In this document: positions 1 to 6,658 of the stretch, piece by piece
Numbering within the stretch: the stretch's first letter is position 1
Layout: every line of letters starts with the position of its first letter
The notes under the pieces: model-generated
What the model was told of the DNA's origin: nothing
Database searches by the model: none
The model's input: the letters and a program-made list of their open reading frames with translations, nothing else
Translations under genes and position numbers: made by a program
Assembly (NCBI GenBank): GCA_023395675.1
Contig: JAEWYL010000205.1
Span: 1 to 43,533 of the forward strand
Direction: 5' to 3'
Origin: Chloroflexota bacterium
Lineage (GTDB): Bacteria; Chloroflexota; Anaerolineae; Anaerolineales; UBA4823
Length of the DNA stretch: 43,533 bases

Positions 1-70
1 GGCGCCCCACCCCCCAAAATTCCCCCAAAAAACAAAGCCCGCATTCCGAAAACCGGTGGAAAAACCTTTG
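1..70. other. Low-complexity left edge, no gene
   Basis: Seventy bases of homopolymer-like C and A runs before the stop codon of the first gene. No gene or recognisable signal is visible. The runs of five or six C and A resemble a contig edge with reduced base quality. Confidence 0.5.
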
Positions 71-1414
71 CTATTGCCCGTGCGCGGTCGCAGGGGCGGC
101 CGCCTCGGACTGCCCCGCAAAGGCCTGGCGCTGCTGCTCCTGAGCAGCCCGCTGCCGCATCTGCTCTCTCAGGCTGGCGATATCGGCCGGGACCAGGTAG
201 GCGGTCACCCCCAGCAGGACCGCGCCCAACGCCCAGGTGCTGACGCAGATAATCAGGATGGCGTTGTGCAGCGAGGAGGTGGCCGCGATCATGCCTGCCA
301 GCAGCGGGGCCAGGGCCGCGCCGCCGTTCTCGATCAGGTACTGCACCGAAAGGGCCGTGCTGCGCACCTCGGGCAGGGTGATGTCGTACACGGTGGAGAT
401 CACGTTCGCCGAGGCGAAGGGGATGAAGACGGCGGTCGTCATCAGCAGGCCCAGGAATGTCCCCCGGCTATCGAGGGGCACGCCCATGGTGAAGGTCAGC
501 AGGACGGCGCCGGCGATCACACCGATCATCGCCACCACCAGGCGCCCGCGCGGCGTGTGCTTGAAGAGCAGGTCGCCCAGCGCGCCGCCCACGAAGTAGC
601 CCGCCGCCAGAATCAGCACCGCCGGGGCCATGGTCATCAGGATCGAGTTGGAATCGTAACCCCGCTCCGTTTCCAGGTAGCGGAAGAACCAGTAGGTGAT
701 CACGTTCCAGGGGAAGACGCCCACAAAGCCCTGGGCGAAGAGCAGCAGCAGGCTGCGCTTGCGGAACAGCCCCAGGGCGAGCTTCGGTTCGAAGCGGTAA
801 ACCCCGACCTGTTCCAGCCCCTCCATCTCCGGCTCGCTGCCGCCGCGTGGCGTCTCCTTCACCCCGAAGAAGATCACCACCGCCAGCACCAGCCCCAAAG
901 AACCGGTGACGTAGAATACCCCCCGCCAGCCGATCACGCCGCTCAGCAGGGTGGCGGCCAGGAGCCCGACCATGTATCCGAGTGGCTGGGAAAGCTGCAG
1001 CAGACCGTAGACCTTACCCCGCACCGCCGGGCCGAAATAGTCCGAGATCAGGCTGTAGAGGCCCGGGTAGCTGGAGTCGTCCACTCCGGTGGAGGCGCGC
1101 GAGGCCATAAACGAGGGGTAGGTGGGGGCGATGGCGCTCAACCAGGTGGTGGAGCCCCAGATGAAGGAAGCCAGGGCGAGCAGCTTCGAGCGGGCGTAGC
1201 GGTCGTAGAGATAGCCCCAGATCGGGTACAGGATGGCGCCGACCAGCCGCGCGCCTGAGACCACCGCGCCCATCTGCACCTCGTTAATGCCGTACGTCTC
1301 CATGATCTGGGTGGTCAGCGACCCGATCATGAGCTTGTCGGACTGGTGCAGCAGCATAAAAAAGAAAAAAACGGCGACAACAAACCAGCGGTAGTTATTG
1401 TTGCGTGGCTTCAT
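71..1414 (-). CDS. MFS transporter, Spinster-like
   Basis: A 447-residue membrane transporter of the major facilitator superfamily with about twelve hydrophobic segments. The first follows the N-terminal RWFVVAVFFFFMLLHQSDK stretch. A GYLYDRYARS loop fits the MFS motif A between helices 2 and 3, and the helix 4-5 region (TGVDDSSYPGLYSLISDYF) resembles Spinster-like carriers. The C-terminal tail of about 40 residues is hydrophilic and rich in Q, R and A. The ATG at 1414 was chosen because GGAGGAG lies just upstream; the frame stays open a further 17 codons without a comparable site. It follows the PRPP synthase gene by 88 bases and may be co-transcribed with it. The substrate cannot be read from the sequence. 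Confidence 0.85.
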   Translation of the reverse strand: MKPRNNNYRWFVVAVFFFFMLLHQSDKLMIGSLTTQIMETYGINEVQMGAVVSGARLVGAILYPIWGYLYDRYARSKLLALASFIWGSTTWLSAIAPTYPSFMASRASTGVDDSSYPGLYSLISDYFGPAVRGKVYGLLQLSQPLGYMVGLLAATLLSGVIGWRGVFYVTGSLGLVLAVVIFFGVKETPRGGSEPEMEGLEQVGVYRFEPKLALGLFRKRSLLLLFAQGFVGVFPWNVITYWFFRYLETERGYDSNSILMTMAPAVLILAAGYFVGGALGDLLFKHTPRGRLVVAMIGVIAGAVLLTFTMGVPLDSRGTFLGLLMTTAVFIPFASANVISTVYDITLPEVRSTALSVQYLIENGGAALAPLLAGMIAATSSLHNAILIICVSTWALGAVLLGVTAYLVPADIASLREQMRQRAAQEQQRQAFAGQSEAAAPATAHGQ

Positions 1415-1453
1415 TGACTCCTCCGGATGGCAGAGCGATGCGGTCTGGCAGAT

Positions 1454-1487
1454 CCGGGCAGGCAAGCGAACAGGGCTGCCTGCCCGG
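1454..1487 (-). other. Strong hairpin between prs and MFS gene
   Basis: An 11-bp perfect inverted repeat, CCGGGCAGGCA...TGCCTGCCCGG, with a 12-base loop. It lies 16 bases after the prs stop codon on the transcribed strand. There is no T-tract, so it is more likely an mRNA-stabilising or partial attenuation structure than a classical terminator. Confidence 0.45.
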
Positions 1488-1502
1488 GTCCGGTGGGGAT
1501 GC

Positions 1503-2453
1503 TCAGGTGTGGATCAACTTCTCGGAGATGCTGATCCCCTGGTGGATGGAATTGATGATGTCCGCCAACAGCGGGGCGATGGACAGGACCTCAATCTTCG
1601 GATGGCGCTTCTCGGGCGGCAGGGGCAGCGTATTGGTCACCACCAGCTTTTCGATGCGGTCATCTTCATCCAGAATTTTCAGGGCGGTGGGGAGGATCAC
1701 CGGGTGGGTGACCGAGAAATAAGCCCCGCCCTCGGCCCCGGCGTCGTACAGGGCGTCAATCTGCTTCAGGACGCTCCCGCCCGCCATCAGGTCGTCAATG
1801 ATGATCGGGCGCCGGCCCTTGATGTCCCCCACCACGTGGGTGGTCTCCGTGGTGCTGAAGCTCGTGCGCCGCTTGTGCATCACCACCAGGGGCAGGTTGA
1901 GCAGTTCCGCATAGCGGCCCGCCATGCCCGCCCGGCCGACGTCGGGACTGACGATGGCGGCGTTGGCGAAGCGAGGGTCGCGGAAGTAGCTCGCCAGCAG
2001 GGGCAGGGCGCTCAGGGGGTCCACCGGAATGTTGAAGAACCCCTGGATGGCGCGGTTATGAATATCCACGAACATGACGCGGCTGGCGCCCATGTTTTCG
2101 AGCAGGTTTGCCACCACGCGCGCGCTGATCGCCTCCCGCCCCCGGGCCATGCGGTCCTGGCGGGCGTAGGGAAAGTAGGGGATGACCACGCTGATGCTGT
2201 GGGCGCTCGCCCGCCGAAAGGCGTCCAGGTAGAGCAGGATCTCCACCAGGTGGTCGTTGACCGGCACCGAGCAGGTCTGCAGGAGGAAAATATCCTGGTC
2301 GCGCACGACCTCATCAATCATCACATAAATTTCGCTGTCGGGAAGCTGGCGGGAGGTGGACCTTCCGACCGGCACACCCAGCCGGTCGGCGACCTCCTGG
2401 GCCAGGGCAGGGTGAGCGGAGCCAGAGAAAATCCGCAGGGGGTGAATGGACAT
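1503..2453 (-). CDS. prs: Ribose-phosphate pyrophosphokinase (PRPP synthase)
   Basis: Cytosolic enzyme making PRPP from ribose 5-phosphate and ATP for nucleotide, His and Trp synthesis. Its 316 residues match the usual bacterial length. Visible family features are PYFPYARQDR (about 93-101), the metal-site region VDIHNRAIQGFF (129-140), VSPDVG (169-173) and KRR of the catalytic flexible loop (194-196). The PRPP-binding loop is unusual: DDLMAGGS (220-227) is one residue shorter than the common DDMIDTGGT. The gene is therefore a divergent class I-like form. A GAGGAG sits only three bases before the ATG, closer than normal. A candidate promoter lies at 2524-2552. Confidence 0.88.
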   Translation of the reverse strand: MSIHPLRIFSGSAHPALAQEVADRLGVPVGRSTSRQLPDSEIYVMIDEVVRDQDIFLLQTCSVPVNDHLVEILLYLDAFRRASAHSISVVIPYFPYARQDRMARGREAISARVVANLLENMGASRVMFVDIHNRAIQGFFNIPVDPLSALPLLASYFRDPRFANAAIVSPDVGRAGMAGRYAELLNLPLVVMHKRRTSFSTTETTHVVGDIKGRRPIIIDDLMAGGSVLKQIDALYDAGAEGGAYFSVTHPVILPTALKILDEDDRIEKLVVTNTLPLPPEKRHPKIEVLSIAPLLADIINSIHQGISISEKLIHT

Positions 2454-2523
2454 GATCTCCTCAATGAAAGTGAATTGGGACTGGAGCCCTCCGGCCCCAG
2501 GTGAACCTCAAAACCGGTCTGCG

Positions 2524-2552
2524 ATTACCGGAATCTACCACAAAAACGTCAA
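2524..2552 (-). promoter_or_regulatory. Candidate promoter for prs
   Basis: TTGACG (2547-2552) and GGTAAT (2524-2529) separated by 17 bases, read on the minus strand. The -35 box overlaps the stop codon of the upstream MFS gene. This would give a leader of roughly 65 bases before prs. Confidence 0.4.
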
Positions 2553-4192
2553 TCTCCCGGGACGGCTGCGATCCGGGCCTGTGGGCCGGGCTTCCGGCTT
2601 TTGACGCCGAACAGGGCCAGGGCAGAGATGAGAAACAGGGAGCCGTAGATCGAGAAGAGGACGACGTAGCCGATTCCGGGCCGGGTGGGGGCCAGGATGG
2701 TGAAATAATCGGCGATGGGGCCGCCGATGTAGGCTCCCACCGCGCCTGCGCCGGCCCCGGCCAGGTTGGAGATGCCCAGGTAGCGGCCCGCCTCCGCCTT
2801 CGGCGCCAGCTCTGTCCCCAGGGCCCAGTTGGCGGTGTAGAACAGCCCGGTGGCGACCCCGATAATGGCGCCGCCCAGGTAGATGGTGAACAGGGTGGTG
2901 GAGAGCAGGGCGATCAGGGTGCCGGCGGCGGCGGTCAGTCCGGCGGCGGCGATCAGAGGTTTGTGCCCGAAGCGCTCGGTCAGCCGGAAGGCAGCCACCA
3001 GCCCGAAAAGGCCGAAAGCGACCAGGCAGCCGAGGACATAGGGCAGGATCACGCTCTGGAAGCGCAGGGCGACCAGGATGCCCAGCAGGACGGAAGCGCC
3101 CGCCAGCACGGAGAACGCCCGGCGGTATTTCCCGTCGCTCAACCAGCCGCTGGACAGGGCGGAGCTCATCACGAACAGGCCCACCATCAGCAGCAGGACA
3201 GAGGCCGGGCCGGCGGCCCGCTCCTGCTCGAAACCCAGCCGGGCCTGGATATAGTAGACGGCGAAGGTGGACAGGTTGACTGCCCCCACCAGGTACGCCA
3301 GGCGGTTGACCACCCACCAGGTGAACCCCGGGCTGTTCGAGGCCGCGTCCCGCCCCAGGCTGAGGCGGACGCTGGTCCAGACGCCCAGGCCGGTGGCGGC
3401 GATCATGGCAGCCAGCCCCGCCGCGCCCATCAGCAGGAGCTGGACGGTGTCCGAAAATCCGTTCGCCAGCGCCCGCCCGGTCCAGCTCACCGCGGCGCCC
3501 AGGGCGAGGATGATGGCGGTGAAGGCGGCGGTCATACCCAGCAGCCGCAGAATGGGCCCCCAATCCAGGGGCGGCGGGGCAGTCTCCGGTCTTTTTTCAG
3601 GGACGAACAGGGTGATCAGCATCGTGACGAGCAGGATGACCATCACGAAGATTAAAGCCCCCCAGATATTCCCCCCGCTGACCATACCTCCGATGATAAA
3701 GGACACCAGGATCAGAGGCAGGGGCAGCTCGAGCACGGCTTTGACCGCGGAGAAGCGCCCGCGCTGCTCCTCGGGCGCCAGGTCGGGGATCAGGGCCTGC
3801 TGGGCGCCCTGGGCGATATTGGAGGAAATCTGCTGGCCGATGACAAAGACGAACAGGAGCGTATAGCCGAACAATCCGCTCAAGCCGGCGCTGAAACCGA
3901 TGGCGGCGATGAAACCCAGGTTGAGCAGGGTGCCGGCGAAGATAAACGGCCTGCGCCGGCCCCAGGGGAGGCGGCTGCGGTCGGAGAGCATGCCCATCAC
4001 CGCCTGCGCCAGCAGGGCGGCCATCAACGTCCACAGGCGCAGCCGGCCCAGGTAGGCTCCCTGCGCCTCGACGCCGACAAAGCCCTGCACCAGCAGGGGC
4101 AGGATCAGTCCGTTGGTATTGGCTAGGGTGCTTAACCCCAGGTAGTAGATATTGATGGTGATGACGTCATACCAGCGGAGGGGCCGGCTCAT
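2549..4192 (-). CDS. MFS transporter, GPH/sugar-cation symporter-like
   Basis: A 547-residue integral membrane protein with about twelve hydrophobic segments. The MSDRSRLPWGRRRPFIFAG loop after helix 2 is typical of the glycoside-pentoside-hexuronide and sucrose-symporter-like branch of the MFS. A long central hydrophobic insertion (about residues 220-290) makes it larger than the usual 450 residues. The ATG at 4192 has AGGAGG six bases upstream and overlaps the end of the alpha/beta hydrolase gene by 26 bases, so the two are probably translated from one mRNA. Family membership is clear; the sugar-type substrate is inference. Confidence 0.83.
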   Translation of the reverse strand: MSRPLRWYDVITINIYYLGLSTLANTNGLILPLLVQGFVGVEAQGAYLGRLRLWTLMAALLAQAVMGMLSDRSRLPWGRRRPFIFAGTLLNLGFIAAIGFSAGLSGLFGYTLLFVFVIGQQISSNIAQGAQQALIPDLAPEEQRGRFSAVKAVLELPLPLILVSFIIGGMVSGGNIWGALIFVMVILLVTMLITLFVPEKRPETAPPPLDWGPILRLLGMTAAFTAIILALGAAVSWTGRALANGFSDTVQLLLMGAAGLAAMIAATGLGVWTSVRLSLGRDAASNSPGFTWWVVNRLAYLVGAVNLSTFAVYYIQARLGFEQERAAGPASVLLLMVGLFVMSSALSSGWLSDGKYRRAFSVLAGASVLLGILVALRFQSVILPYVLGCLVAFGLFGLVAAFRLTERFGHKPLIAAAGLTAAAGTLIALLSTTLFTIYLGGAIIGVATGLFYTANWALGTELAPKAEAGRYLGISNLAGAGAGAVGAYIGGPIADYFTILAPTRPGIGYVVLFSIYGSLFLISALALFGVKSRKPGPQARIAAVPGD

Positions 4193-4988
4193 GCTTGCCT
4201 CCTGGTGCGAGACCGGCATTCACAGCCGGGCTGATGACCTGCTCGATGAAACGGAGGGTGATCTCCGCTACCTGTTCCTGCTCGCGGTCAATGGCGACCA
4301 CATGGCCTGAATTTTCCATCCAGATTGACTGCTTGACCTGCGAAGCGGTCTCGCGCATCAGGATCTCCGGAACCCCGGGGTGAACGGTGGGGTCCAGGCG
4401 GCCCTGGACCACCAGCAGGGGCTGGCGGATCAGGGGCAGGCGCCTCCGCACCACCTGCTGGAGCTTAAGCAGCTGGAGCACGGCTTTCAAGGGGTTAACC
4501 GGGTATCCCTGCCAGAGTTCATCGGAGAGGTTGCGCGGCCGGTTCTGGACCGGTTTGGAGACGTAGGTCTTGAACGGGGCCGCCAGGCGCAGCAGCAGCC
4601 GGTCCCGGCCGGTGAGGCGCAGGCGCAGCGCCGGGGCGTAAGCCAGGACCCCGGCGGCCTCGGGGTGCAGGCTCGCCAGGTAGAGGGCCAGCACCGCCCC
4701 CGTAGACTCCCCTCCCAGGAAGACCCGGGTGCAGGCCGCGGAGAGATCCTGGTAGGTTTTCTCCACCTCGGCCGCCCATTCCTGCCACCTGCGCCGGTTG
4801 AGGTCCGCCGGAGCGGTGCCGTGACCCGGCAGCAGGGGGCCTGCCACCGTGAAGCCGCGCTGCAGCAGCGCCTGGGCCAGCGGCCGCATCTCCGCGGTGG
4901 TGGCGGTCAGCCCGTGGGCCAGGAGCACGCCCACCGGACCTCCCTTCCAGAAAAATGGGCCGCCTTCGAGGTGTGGGTTGACAAGCAT
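4167..4988 (-). CDS. Alpha/beta hydrolase, carboxylesterase/monoacylglycerol lipase type
   Basis: A 273-residue cytosolic serine hydrolase resembling Est30-type carboxylesterases and monoacylglycerol lipases. LLAHGLTAT (about 22-30) gives the oxyanion region, GGESTG the nucleophile elbow with Ser95, GRLDPTV the acidic residue and NSGHVV the catalytic His near the C-terminus. Likely substrates are short-chain or monoacyl esters. There is no signal peptide. There is no Shine-Dalgarno; a TGGTAAAAT extended -10 box ends six bases before the ATG, which suggests a leaderless transcript. Confidence 0.85.
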   Translation of the reverse strand: MLVNPHLEGGPFFWKGGPVGVLLAHGLTATTAEMRPLAQALLQRGFTVAGPLLPGHGTAPADLNRRRWQEWAAEVEKTYQDLSAACTRVFLGGESTGAVLALYLASLHPEAAGVLAYAPALRLRLTGRDRLLLRLAAPFKTYVSKPVQNRPRNLSDELWQGYPVNPLKAVLQLLKLQQVVRRRLPLIRQPLLVVQGRLDPTVHPGVPEILMRETASQVKQSIWMENSGHVVAIDREQEQVAEITLRFIEQVISPAVNAGLAPGGKHEPAPPLV

Positions 4989-4994
4989 AGCAGA

Positions 4995-5003
4995 ATTTTA
5001 CCA
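4995..5003 (-). promoter_or_regulatory. Extended -10 promoter, possible leaderless start
   Basis: TGGTAAAAT on the minus strand ends six bases before the hydrolase ATG at 4988. Transcription would start at or beside the ATG. No ribosome-binding site lies between them. Confidence 0.45.
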
Positions 5004-5070
5004 GACCGAAGGAAAAATACTCCTGCTGGAAAACCGGCGAGAAGCCGCGAAAAAAGGGCGGGCAGAAATT

Positions 5071-5111
5071 AAAAAAACTGCCGGAGCCGGGCTTTGCCCA
5101 GCCCCCGCAGT
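5071..5111 (-). terminator. Rho-independent terminator after the lipoprotein gene
   Basis: On the minus strand a 16-bp stem (arms beginning ACTGCG and ending GGCAGT, one mismatch, two G-T pairs, AAA loop) is followed directly by seven T. It ends the transcript of the lipoprotein gene at 5196-6416 and separates it from the hydrolase gene. Confidence 0.88.
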
Positions 5112-5195
5112 CTTTTCGAAACGCTCGTCTCGCGGCTGTTTTGGGACAGCCTTATTTACAGGGCCAGGATCAACCTGGCGGCGGATAACCGCAGG

Positions 5196-6416
5196 TCAGG
5201 GCCGGTAGATATGGGGCAGCAGCCAGAAAGCGGCATTCTGCGCCCGACCGCCGTTGGCCTCGACGGTGAGGATAAAATGCACCGACTGTCCGGCGAGCTC
5301 GGAAAGGTCGAGCTGGATGCGGGTGATCAGGCCGTCGTAGATCTCATCCCAGGTTTTCAGGGTCTTCACCGGGCCGTCGCCGGTCCTGTACTGCAGGCTG
5401 AACCGGACGCTGCACTTCTGGTTATCGGCCAGGCAGCCCACATCGGCCAGGAACTGGTCCCCGTCTTCGATCTTGACCGCCGGGAACTCGCCGCTGATGT
5501 AGCCGTCGGTGTTGCGGTCCGGGTTGGTCCACAGGGCCGGCTCATTTTCCCGCTGGTTCTCCTGGACGTGCTCGCCCAAGCGGATCACAAAACCGTCCTC
5601 GCTGTCCTCGTCTCCGGGGCAGGGCAGGCTGCGGTCCGTGCCGCTCTCCCAATCGGCCTGGCAGTAATTGGCGACGAAGCTGTACACCACCCCCTCCGTC
5701 ACCGGCTCCTGCTCGACCACCCGGATCTGGACGAAGAAGGGGTTTTCGCCCCGCTGGCCGAGGCCGAAGACCTCGCCCTCGGGGTCCGCCAGCATCCAGT
5801 CTCCGCGGTAGCGGCCCAAATCGTCCGGGGCGATCAGCTCGACCTGGAGATTGACGCTCTCGCCCGGCCGCACGGTTTTGCCGATCTCGATATCGCGCGT
5901 GCCGCTCATGCGGTCGCCGCCCACGTACACCAGCTCGTAGTCCGGCGTCCAGGTGCAGCTTCCGATATTCTCGAGCTTCCAGATCTTGGTGAACTGGGCG
6001 TTCGGGGCGTAGCGGGTGTTGTCGGGGACGGTGACGTCCTCGACGAAGCGCGCCCGGTTGCAGGCCACCGGGACCGCGGTGGGCCGGGGTGTGTTCGTCG
6101 GCGGCAGCGGCGTGATGGTGGGCGCCTGGGTGTTGGTCGGGAGCGGGGTGTTGGTGCTCACCGGCAGCGAGGTCTGCGTGGGCGGCAGGGTGGCAGGCGG
6201 CAGGGTGGCGGGCGGCTGCTCGCCGCCAGACTGCGAGGGCGAGGTCGGGGAGGCCAGCGGGGCCGATCCGGTCAGTTGGGCGACCAGGGTCTGCGCGGCC
6301 TGGGTGTAAATGGCGCTCCCGTCCTGGGTGGGTGCCTGAGTGGCGATATTGCAGGCCATCAGCACAAGCAGGGCGAGCAGCGCAAGCGGAAGCAGGCGAA
6401 GATAATGGGGTTTCAT
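5196..6416 (-). CDS. Lipoprotein with NBR1-type Ig-like domain
   Basis: A 406-residue predicted surface lipoprotein. The signal peptide is hydrophobic with lipobox LVLMAC, so Cys22 would be lipidated. A Pro/Thr/Ser-rich spacer (about 45-115) follows. An Ig-like domain of the NBR1/Next-to-BRCA1 type comes next (about 120-235; WKLENIGSCTWTPDYELVYVGGD is typical, as is GRYRGDWMLADPEG). A C-terminal domain of about 165 residues, with paired Cys and the end HFILTVEANGG, is not recognised; its beta-rich character suggests binding of a sugar or protein. An AGGA lies upstream of the ATG. The gene is flanked by a palindromic repeat upstream and a terminator downstream, so it is probably monocistronic. 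Confidence 0.75.
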   Translation of the reverse strand: MKPHYLRLLPLALLALLVLMACNIATQAPTQDGSAIYTQAAQTLVAQLTGSAPLASPTSPSQSGGEQPPATLPPATLPPTQTSLPVSTNTPLPTNTQAPTITPLPPTNTPRPTAVPVACNRARFVEDVTVPDNTRYAPNAQFTKIWKLENIGSCTWTPDYELVYVGGDRMSGTRDIEIGKTVRPGESVNLQVELIAPDDLGRYRGDWMLADPEGEVFGLGQRGENPFFVQIRVVEQEPVTEGVVYSFVANYCQADWESGTDRSLPCPGDEDSEDGFVIRLGEHVQENQRENEPALWTNPDRNTDGYISGEFPAVKIEDGDQFLADVGCLADNQKCSVRFSLQYRTGDGPVKTLKTWDEIYDGLITRIQLDLSELAGQSVHFILTVEANGGRAQNAAFWLLPHIYRP

Positions 6417-6521
6417 AGTACTGTTCCTGAATCAGTTGAATTACAGAAGAGTGTTCTGCTTATCCCTGTTAACGCCGCAGGGATGGTTTTCGTTCCCGGT
6501 TCCCCTGTGCATGCCCCTGAA

Positions 6522-6592
6522 ATCTATCCTGAAAATAGATGGTTATGTGGGGGGCAGCCCCCATAAAACCACATAACAAACTTCGGATAGAT
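6522..6592 (-). repeat. Palindromic intergenic repeat, copy A
   Basis: Ends are ATCTATCC and GGATAGAT in inverted orientation, with an inner GC-rich hairpin around GGGGGGCAGCCCCC. This copy is in the opposite orientation to the copies at 21059, 31582 and 39025, and is the shortest of the four. It lies between the formate dehydrogenase terminator and the lipoprotein gene. Confidence 0.8.
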
Positions 6593-6605
6593 ACGCATCC
6601 GGGTT

Positions 6606-6643
6606 AAAAAGGGGCGGAGCGCCTCGGAAGAAGCGCTCCGCCC
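6606..6643 (-). terminator. Rho-independent terminator after formate dehydrogenase
   Basis: An 11-bp perfect stem GGGCGGAGCGC/GCGCTCCGCCC with a 10-base loop, followed by CTTTTT on the minus strand. It lies 15 bases past the formate dehydrogenase stop codon and marks the 3' end of the redox cluster. Confidence 0.92.
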
Positions 6644-6658
6644 GGTTCATGGTGAAAC

